This document shows positions 1-5,108 of a stretch of 6,153 bases of DNA, piece after piece. The notes under the pieces are model-generated. The model saw only the letters and a program-made list of their open reading frames with translations. It had not been told where the DNA came from and made no database searches. Source of the stretch: Muribaculaceae bacterium (GTDB lineage Bacteria; Bacteroidota; Bacteroidia; Bacteroidales; Muribaculaceae); NCBI GenBank assembly GCA_024400895.1, contig JAKSMA010000151.1, forward strand, positions 1 to 6,153. Reading direction: 5' to 3'. Made by a program: the position numbers and the translations under genes. Position 1 is the stretch's first letter. Every line of letters starts with the position of its first letter.

Positions 1-438
1 TCAAGCAAGAAGAATGACAGATTCCAATCCTGAGCGGACATCAAACATACATTTACCGATTACCGCATTTTCAACAGAAACAGTGGTCAACCCCTTGCAT
101 TTTTGGAAAGTATACCCACCCACCTTAACAATATTGGATGGAATAGTCACAGAAGTAACACCTTTGCAAGGGAAAAATGCATTGTCGCCAATCGCCGGCA
201 CAGAGTATGTAACACCAATATTTTCGACAGTGCGAGGGATAACCAACTCACCAGAAAGTGAGCTATAATTAGTCAACACCTTGCTTTTCTCATAAGTAAT
301 CTCTACGGTTTTATCAGCCTCAGAAAGAATATTGTAATAAAGACCGTCAGAAACAAAATCTGCTGCAACGCCATCCACTCCAAACGCTACACAGCAAACA
401 AAAACAAAAATACTTTGGTACACAGACACTCTTTTCAT
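1..438 (-). CDS. BspA-like leucine-rich-repeat exported protein, short and probably truncated
   Basis: The product is a 145-residue exported protein of the BspA-like (LRR_5) family, whose members are surface or secreted proteins thought to mediate adhesion; no ligand can be inferred. Residues 1-26 form a signal peptide: MKR, a hydrophobic stretch (IFVFVCCVAFG) and a likely cleavage site after GVAA. The N-terminal leader (DGLYYNILSEADKTVEIT) and the strand ELVIP are typical of this family. Repeats start near residue 83 (IGDNAFFPCKGVTSVTIP), continue at 107-127 (YTFQKCKGLTTVSV) and break off in a third unit at 128-145, ending SVILLA then TGA. Family members usually carry many more repeats, so the stop looks premature; a nonsense mutation, a frameshift or a genuinely short paralogue are all possible. 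The ATG at 438 is chosen over an in-frame TTG at 468 because the TTG lies inside the promoter -7 box and the ATG directly precedes the signal peptide. Confidence 0.75.
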   Translation of the reverse strand: MKRVSVYQSIFVFVCCVAFGVDGVAADFVSDGLYYNILSEADKTVEITYEKSKVLTNYSSLSGELVIPRTVENIGVTYSVPAIGDNAFFPCKGVTSVTIPSNIVKVGGYTFQKCKGLTTVSVENAVIGKCMFDVRSGLESVILLA

Positions 439-465
439 ATGGTTTCTTTTTAATTGGTTTAAAAT

Positions 466-497
466 CAAAGGTATTCGAATTATAATACTCCCACAAA
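466..497 (-). promoter_or_regulatory. Bacteroidota-type promoter for the BspA-like gene
   Basis: Read on the minus strand, TTTG (497-494) is followed by a 20-nt spacer and TACCTTTG (473-466). This matches the Bacteroidota sigma-ABfr consensus (TTTG, 19-21 nt, TAnnTTTG) at every fixed position. Transcription would start near 460, giving a leader of about 20 nt before the ATG at 438. The assignment rests on the motif match alone. Confidence 0.7.
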
Positions 498-563
498 TAT
501 AACAAAAAAAATAAACTCCAACAATTTTCGATAAAAATCAGAGAATAACTGCGAAAGAATTGC

Positions 564-571
564 TAAATTTG
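564..571 (+). promoter_or_regulatory. Candidate -7 element of the nfnAB promoter
   Basis: TAAATTTG is a perfect match to the Bacteroidota -7 consensus TAnnTTTG and lies 25 nt before the nfnA start codon. That would give a leader of roughly 20 nt. No TTTG or TTG is present at the expected distance upstream (about 540-545), so the -33 part is weak or absent and the assignment is less certain than the divergent promoter on the other strand. Confidence 0.5.
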
Positions 572-596
572 TAATAGTTTTAGTATTTCAATAGTA

Positions 597-1373
597 ATGA
601 ACAAAATTGTAAGTAAAGAGAAATTCTCTGAAAATGTAACCAAACTTGTAGTTGAGGCTCCATTAATCGCAAAAGCCCGCCGCGCCGGCCACTTCGTGAT
701 TGTCCGCTGCGGTGAAAAAGGAGAGCGAATTCCTCTCACCATTGCCGACAGCGATGTGAAAGCTGGCACTATCACTCTCGTCATCCAGGCAGTGGGCGAT
801 TCCACTCGCAAAATCTGCGCTCTCGAGCCAGGCGATAGCCTTACCGATGTAGTAGGACCTCTGGGACAAGCAACCAAAATCAAGAATTATGGCACCGTGG
901 TATGCTGCGGTGGCGGTGTGGGTGTGGCACCACTCCTCCCTATCATCCGTGCGCTGAAAGAAGCCGGCAACCGTGTGGTGAGTGTACTCTGTGGACGCAC
1001 AAAAGATTTGATTATCCTCGAAAAGGAAGTACGCGAAAGCAGTGATGATGTCATCATCATGACCGATGACGGAAGTTATGGCAAGAAGGGTATCTCTACA
1101 GCAGGTGTTGAAGAGGTGATTCAACGCGAAAAGGTAGACTACTGCGTGACTATTGGCCCAGCCATCATGATGAAGTTTGTTTCGCTTCTCACAAAGAAGT
1201 ACGAAATTCCTACCGAGGCATCGCTCAACGCGATCATGGTTGACGGAACTGGCATGTGTGGCGCTTGCCGTGTGACCGTGGGTGGACGCACTCGCTTCGT
1301 GTGTGTGGAAGGCCCCGAATTTGATGCTCACCAAATCGACTTCGACGAATTGCTCATGCGCCTACGTGGATAA
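597..1373 (+). CDS. nfnA: NADH-dependent reduced ferredoxin:NADP+ oxidoreductase, small subunit (NfnA)
   Basis: This is the 258-residue small subunit of the cytoplasmic NfnAB complex, which couples NADH and reduced ferredoxin oxidation to NADP+ reduction, reversibly, by flavin-based electron bifurcation. It has the PyrK/ferredoxin-NADP reductase-like fold. An N-terminal FAD-binding barrel carries RIPLT (residues 44-48). A nucleotide-binding domain carries CCGGGVGVAPLLPI (103-116), the likely NAD(H) site. A C-terminal [2Fe-2S] motif is MCGACRV (C221, C224) with C236 in FVCVEGPEFDAH. Only three cysteines fall in this motif; in characterised Nfn the fourth ligand is an aspartate, and D216 in VDGTGMC is the obvious counterpart. 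The length is normal for the family. The partner subunit follows after 51 nt in the same direction. PyrK is the main alternative, but no dihydroorotate dehydrogenase gene is adjacent and the following gene fits NfnB. Databases often call this protein a sulfide dehydrogenase or DHOD-like FAD/NAD-binding subunit. Confidence 0.9.
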   Translation: MNKIVSKEKFSENVTKLVVEAPLIAKARRAGHFVIVRCGEKGERIPLTIADSDVKAGTITLVIQAVGDSTRKICALEPGDSLTDVVGPLGQATKIKNYGTVVCCGGGVGVAPLLPIIRALKEAGNRVVSVLCGRTKDLIILEKEVRESSDDVIIMTDDGSYGKKGISTAGVEEVIQREKVDYCVTIGPAIMMKFVSLLTKKYEIPTEASLNAIMVDGTGMCGACRVTVGGRTRFVCVEGPEFDAHQIDFDELLMRLRG

Positions 1374-1424
1374 CGAATATCAGCATCACAATCACAACTA
1401 CTCACAACTCTGAAATTTCACAAA

Positions 1425-2885
1425 ATGGAAAATAATTATAATGAATCGCGCAATGAACAATGGCGCGTGGAATTGAGAAATAGTATTTCGCCTAAAGACC
1501 GAGCTGCTATTGAACGCGTGGAAATGCCTCAACTCGATCCTTCATACCGCATCACTTGCAACGAGGAAGTGAATCAAGGCATTAGCGAAGAGCAGGCTGT
1601 GCGCGAGGCTACACGATGCCTCGACTGCAACAACCCACAATGTGTGACAGGCTGCCCTGTAGGAATCGACATCCCCAAATTCATCAAAAACATTGAACGC
1701 CGACAATTTGCTGATGCAGCAGCAGCACTGAAGGAAACAAGTTCGCTGCCAGCTGTTTGTGGCCGCGTTTGTCCCCAAGAAAAGCAATGCGAAAGTAAGT
1801 GCATACGCCTGAAGATGAAACAGCCCGCCGTGGCTATTGGCTACCTTGAACGCTTTGCAGCCGACTGGCAACGCAACAGCGGCACAGAAGAGACCGTGAA
1901 GATGGCGCCCAAGAACGGCATTAAAGTGGCAGTGATCGGCAGCGGTCCTTCCGGACTTTCTTTTGCCGGCGACATGGCGAAAAAGGGCTTTGATGTGACA
2001 GTGTTTGAAGCACTTCACGAAATTGGCGGTGTGTTGAAATATGGCATACCAGAATTCCGTCTGCCAAACGCTGTGGTAGACCACGAAATTGAAGGCCTTC
2101 GCAAAATGGGAGTTGATTTCCAGAAGGATATTCTCGTGGGCAAAACCATCACTTACGACGACCTCCACGATATGGGGTTCAAAGGCATCTTTGTTGGTTC
2201 TGGTGCAGGTTTCCCCCGCTTTATGAACATTCCAGGCGAAAACCTGAAAGGCGTAATGTCGAGCAATGAATATCTCACCCGTATCAATCTGATGCAAGCC
2301 GGCCGTGGTGGCGACACGCCAGTGCTCCAAGGCGAAACTGTGGCAGTGGTCGGTGGCGGTAATACAGCTATGGACTCTACTCGCACAGCTCTTCGCATGG
2401 GTGCAAAGCGCGTGATTCTCGTTTATCGCCGTGGCGAATCTGAAATGCCAGCACGCCTCGAAGAAATTGGTCACGCAAAGGAAGAAGGCGTGGAATTGAT
2501 GACACTCCACAACCCAGTGGAATATACCGGCGATGAAAACGGACGCGTTTGCACTATGAAGGTGCAACGCATGGAGCTGGGCGAACCCGACGCTTCAGGC
2601 CGCCGTTCACCAGTGCCAGTGGAGGGTGCAATTGATGAAATACCAGTAGATTTGGTAATCGTGGCTGTGGGTGTTTCGCCTAACGAACTCGTGCCTCGCT
2701 CTATTGAAGGACTTGAAGTGAGCCGCCGAGGCACAATCGTTGTGAACGACGAATCGATGCAGTCGAACATCTCCGACCTTTATGCTGGTGGCGACATCGT
2801 GCGTGGCGGCGCCACTGTGATTCTCGCTATGGGTGATGGTCGCAAGGCCGCTCAAAACATGGCAGAACAACTGCTCGCAAAATAA
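1425..2885 (+). CDS. nfnB: NADH-dependent reduced ferredoxin:NADP+ oxidoreductase, large subunit (NfnB; GltD-like)
   Basis: This 486-residue protein is the large subunit of the Nfn complex, where the bifurcating FAD sits and NADP(H) and ferredoxin react. It belongs to the glutamate synthase small-subunit (GltD) superfamily and is often labelled NADPH-dependent glutamate synthase. The N-terminal Fe-S domain holds C65, C68, C73 and C77 (RCLDCNNPQCVTGCP) and C112, C116, C122 and C126 (VCGRVCPQEKQCESKC), enough for two [4Fe-4S] clusters. E104, between the groups, may correspond to the glutamate ligand reported for one cluster in studied Nfn. A first dinucleotide fold (VAVIGSGPSG, 168-177) binds FAD. 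A second (VAVVGGGNTAMDSTR, 306-320), followed by YRR (334-336), fits NADP(H). The FAD-closing motif YAGGDIVRGG is at 453-462. No large glutamate synthase subunit is nearby, and the preceding nfnA supports Nfn over GltD. It is co-transcribed with nfnA, and the start has no evident Shine-Dalgarno sequence. Confidence 0.9.
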   Translation: MENNYNESRNEQWRVELRNSISPKDRAAIERVEMPQLDPSYRITCNEEVNQGISEEQAVREATRCLDCNNPQCVTGCPVGIDIPKFIKNIERRQFADAAAALKETSSLPAVCGRVCPQEKQCESKCIRLKMKQPAVAIGYLERFAADWQRNSGTEETVKMAPKNGIKVAVIGSGPSGLSFAGDMAKKGFDVTVFEALHEIGGVLKYGIPEFRLPNAVVDHEIEGLRKMGVDFQKDILVGKTITYDDLHDMGFKGIFVGSGAGFPRFMNIPGENLKGVMSSNEYLTRINLMQAGRGGDTPVLQGETVAVVGGGNTAMDSTRTALRMGAKRVILVYRRGESEMPARLEEIGHAKEEGVELMTLHNPVEYTGDENGRVCTMKVQRMELGEPDASGRRSPVPVEGAIDEIPVDLVIVAVGVSPNELVPRSIEGLEVSRRGTIVVNDESMQSNISDLYAGGDIVRGGATVILAMGDGRKAAQNMAEQLLAK

Positions 2886-2909
2886 GAATAATTCTCAAAA
2901 ACCATATTC

Positions 2910-2940
2910 AGTCCGCTATTTCACAATAGCGGACTTTTTT
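2910..2940 (+). terminator. Rho-independent terminator of the nfnAB operon
   Basis: AGTCCGCTATT (2910-2920) and AATAGCGGACT (2925-2935) pair as a perfect 11-bp stem around a four-base TCAC loop. A run of six T follows at 2935-2940. It lies 25 nt after the nfnB stop, so nfnAB forms a closed two-gene unit and the next gene needs its own promoter. Confidence 0.92.
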
Positions 2941-2956
2941 ATTTCGTTTGCAAAAC

Positions 2957-2988
2957 TTTGGGTCATTCAAGAATTTATAGTAAATTAG
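2957..2988 (+). promoter_or_regulatory. Candidate Bacteroidota-type promoter for the DjlA-like gene
   Basis: TTTG (2957-2960), a 20-nt spacer and TAAATTAG (2981-2988) match the Bacteroidota consensus with one mismatch (TTAG for TTTG in the -7 box). Transcription would start near 2995, leaving about 30 nt of leader. Its position just after the nfnAB terminator supports a separate unit. Confidence 0.5.
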
Positions 2989-3026
2989 CAAAATTAATCT
3001 CCTCAAGCATATAAAAAGATAATTAT

Positions 3027-3809
3027 ATGAAATTTAAATGGATTGGAGCTATCGTGGGATTCATATTTGCGAATTTCCTCGGAGCAATTATCGGCTATTT
3101 TATCGGTTCGTACATCGATGAAACAAGGCAACCTACTTCTTCCTCACAACAAAGTAACCACTCATCTGGCTCAGGCTTCACACGCCCTAACCCAAGAAGC
3201 GAATACGACTCTTTTTTGTATTACTTGATGTATCTTTCGGCAGATATCATCTTTGCTGATGGACGAATTTATCAAACGGAAACCGACTTCGTGAAAGCCA
3301 CCTTAAACCAATCGTTCGGTCCTGAGGCGGCTCAAAAAGGTATGGCTTTCTTCAATCAGCTAAAAGCGGAACGACGCCAAAAAGGTATTGCCGCATGGAA
3401 TGCTTCAGTACAGAAAGTTTGCCATGATTTAAGTAAACTCATGCCGGAAGCCGACCGCATTCAAATCATCGCATTTCTGGCAGAATTGGCAAAAAGCGAT
3501 GGCCATGCCGACGGCACCGAAATAAAAGCAGTACGAAATATTGCCTTCTACATGGGACTTGACACAGATATCGCCGACCAGATGTTTGCCCTCGGCAGTC
3601 AGTCGCTCGACGATGCCTACAAAGTGTTAGGCCTCACTCCCAACGCCACCGACGATGAAGTTCGCAAAGCATACAAGAAAATGGTGCTCCAACACCACCC
3701 CGACCGCGTGGCACACTTAGGAGAAGAAGCAAAAAATGCCGCAACAAAAAAGATGCAAGAAATCAACAAAGCAAAAGACGCCATCTTCAATGCTCGCAAC
3801 ATGAAATAA
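3027..3809 (+). CDS. Membrane-anchored TerB and J-domain co-chaperone, DjlA-like
   Basis: This 260-residue protein resembles DjlA, a type III DnaJ protein anchored in the inner membrane that stimulates DnaK ATPase from the cytoplasmic face. Residues 5-29 form one hydrophobic segment rich in spaced glycines (G7, G11, G19, G23, G27). A polar Ser/Gln/Asn linker follows (about 35-58). Residues 60-190 form a helical TerB-like domain with two acidic stretches (SADIIFADGR near 71-80 and AKSDGHADGTE at 155-165), the usual TerB pattern. The J domain spans about 194-257 (DDAYKVLGLTPNATDDEVRKAY) and has an intact HPD at 224-226 (LQHHPDR), so it should be able to activate DnaK. Length and domain order agree with DjlA. 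The ATG at 3027 starts the membrane segment directly. It appears to be a single-gene unit between two terminators; the client or process is unknown, so no gene symbol is assigned. Confidence 0.85.
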   Translation: MKFKWIGAIVGFIFANFLGAIIGYFIGSYIDETRQPTSSSQQSNHSSGSGFTRPNPRSEYDSFLYYLMYLSADIIFADGRIYQTETDFVKATLNQSFGPEAAQKGMAFFNQLKAERRQKGIAAWNASVQKVCHDLSKLMPEADRIQIIAFLAELAKSDGHADGTEIKAVRNIAFYMGLDTDIADQMFALGSQSLDDAYKVLGLTPNATDDEVRKAYKKMVLQHHPDRVAHLGEEAKNAATKKMQEINKAKDAIFNARNMK

Positions 3810-3837
3810 TTGCTAATTATCGACAAATACCAGAATA

Positions 3838-3876
3838 AGAAAGCGAGCTTCTGCACAAATGCGGAGCTCGCTTTTT
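3838..3876. terminator. Shared terminator between convergent djlA-like and hom genes
   Basis: AAGCGAGCT (3841-3849) pairs with AGCTCGCTT (3865-3873), with further imperfect pairing inside (a bulge at 3852, loop 3855-3860) and A-T/G-T pairs outside (3838-3840 with 3874-3876). On the plus strand a T run at 3872-3876 follows, making a standard terminator for the DjlA-like gene. On the minus strand the trailing TTTCTTATT is a weaker U tract, so service to hom is likely but less sure. Confidence 0.8.
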
Positions 3877-3899
3877 AAAGTATTTAGTAATAGAATCCG

Positions 3900-5096
3900 T
3901 TAATCTTCTGGATAAATGCAGATGAATACATCGCTTTCGCGGAGCTTGTCGGCCTGCGCTTGAAGTTGTGAAAGTTCAATATCACCAACCACATATTTAT
4001 ATGTGTCGCTGTAGTAGCTTTCGTGGATGGTAGAAAAATTGAGCAGGTTGAGAGTTGCAGGAGTGTCGTAGCGATAGTAGATACGCACCTTGTAATCGTT
4101 GGTGAACTGCAACTGGTGAGGGCTCTGCAATTTCTTGTATTGGTAGCGATAGTCGTAGAGTTGGGCAGTAATGTCGCTCAGCACTGCTGAACCAGTTGGG
4201 AAACCACCAGCACCCTGGCCGAACATGAATTGCTTGTAATAGAACAGTCCCTTGATAACCACACCATTGAATTCGTCTTCAACACTATAGATATATTTCT
4301 GCTTTGAAAGAAGGTGAGGCATAACAGACAGCACAAGACCGTCCTCCCCTACTTTTTCCGCCCAACCAACAAGTTTCACACGGCGACGCTTTTCGTTGGC
4401 GAACTGAATGTCGTGTTCGTTCATGTTGCCAATACCGAAAGTGAAAATATCTTCAGGCTGAACATACACACCAAACGCGTGAATGGTAATGATAATCAAT
4501 TTGAACAACGAATCCCATCCACCAATATCAAGCGTTGGGTCGCTTTCTGCAAAACCTAAGTCTTGAGCGAGTTTTAATGCTTCGGCATAATTCATTCCCT
4601 CGTTGAAAATCTTTGAAAGAATAAAGTTTGACGAGCCGTTGAGAATACCCTTCACACTAATCAGCAAGTCATTATCGTAATACTCTTCAAGATTGCGGAT
4701 AACAGGAATACTGCCACAAGCCGATGCATCGTAAAGCAAAGCAGTGTCGTTGTCGCGCTGAAGTTGAATCATTTCATTCATGTGACGTGCAAGCATCTTC
4801 TTATTGCCGCTCACCACGGGCAATTTTGCTTTTAAGGCACGCTTCACAATGTCGTAGGCAGCCTCAGCGTCGTCGATAAGTTCAACGATGAAATTGATTC
4901 GCTCATCGTTGAAGATATCGTCGGCATTGTTGGTAAATTCCAATTCTGGTGCTTCTGGCACATGCTTTTCCACATTACGCACACACACCTTCACGATGTT
5001 CACATTATCGGGTTTTATCTTTTGCAAAACATCGAAGAGGCCTTTGCCCACAGTGCCAAAGCCAAACAAGCCGATGTTGATGATTTTCTTATCCAT
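3900..5096 (-). CDS. hom: Homoserine dehydrogenase
   Basis: The enzyme reduces L-aspartate-4-semialdehyde to L-homoserine with NAD(P)H in the cytoplasm, at the branch to methionine and threonine. The 398 residues show the family order. An N-terminal Rossmann fold carries GLFGFGTVGKG (9-19). VVSGNKKMLA (94-103) has the conserved N98-K99 where most families read TANK. The catalytic region carries GILNGSSNFIL (150-160) and ESDPTLDIGGWDSLFKL (184-200), with D195 and K199 as the expected catalytic pair, followed by GAGGFPTGSAVLSDI (295-309). It is monofunctional, with no aspartokinase domain. The last 70-80 residues (YKVRIYYRY, then KYVVGDIELSQLQ and DVFICIYPED) have a strand-helix-strand look, possibly a divergent ACT-like regulatory module. 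The ATG at 5096 lies 12 nt after the metX stop, so the two are surely co-transcribed. No Shine-Dalgarno sequence is evident. The function is secure; cofactor preference and feedback control cannot be read here. Confidence 0.95.
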   Translation of the reverse strand: MDKKIINIGLFGFGTVGKGLFDVLQKIKPDNVNIVKVCVRNVEKHVPEAPELEFTNNADDIFNDERINFIVELIDDAEAAYDIVKRALKAKLPVVSGNKKMLARHMNEMIQLQRDNDTALLYDASACGSIPVIRNLEEYYDNDLLISVKGILNGSSNFILSKIFNEGMNYAEALKLAQDLGFAESDPTLDIGGWDSLFKLIIITIHAFGVYVQPEDIFTFGIGNMNEHDIQFANEKRRRVKLVGWAEKVGEDGLVLSVMPHLLSKQKYIYSVEDEFNGVVIKGLFYYKQFMFGQGAGGFPTGSAVLSDITAQLYDYRYQYKKLQSPHQLQFTNDYKVRIYYRYDTPATLNLLNFSTIHESYYSDTYKYVVGDIELSQLQAQADKLRESDVFICIYPED

Positions 5097-5108
5097 ATAT
5101 ATTGTAAC

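Noticed and set aside
14..268. An 84-codon plus-strand frame opposite the BspA-like gene
   Set aside because: The minus-strand frame has a signal peptide, family repeats and a matched promoter, while this one has none of these.
466..468. TTG as the start codon of the BspA-like protein
   Set aside because: It lies inside the promoter -7 box and would place ten residues ahead of a good signal peptide.
526..530. TTTCG as a -33 box for nfnA
   Set aside because: The spacing to the -7 element at 564 is about 33 nt, far beyond the usual 19-21 nt.
663..1334. A 223-codon open frame antisense to nfnA
   Set aside because: It lies wholly inside nfnA. Its product is rich in His, Ala, Thr and Cys with no recognisable domain, as expected from the complement of biased codons.
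1383..1411. Repeated CACAA/CACAACT units in the nfnA-nfnB gap
   Set aside because: They are short, irregular and A/C-rich. No repeat length or hairpin is kept, so they look like low-complexity spacer sequence.
1542..2567. A 341-codon open frame antisense to nfnB
   Set aside because: It is a mirror of the strongly supported nfnB frame, with very high His, Phe, Ala and Cys content, no domain and no promoter of its own. Length alone is not evidence here.
1425..2885. Glutamate synthase small subunit (GltD) as the identity of the large Nfn subunit
   Set aside because: No gltB-like large subunit is adjacent, and the partner encoded directly upstream is NfnA-like.
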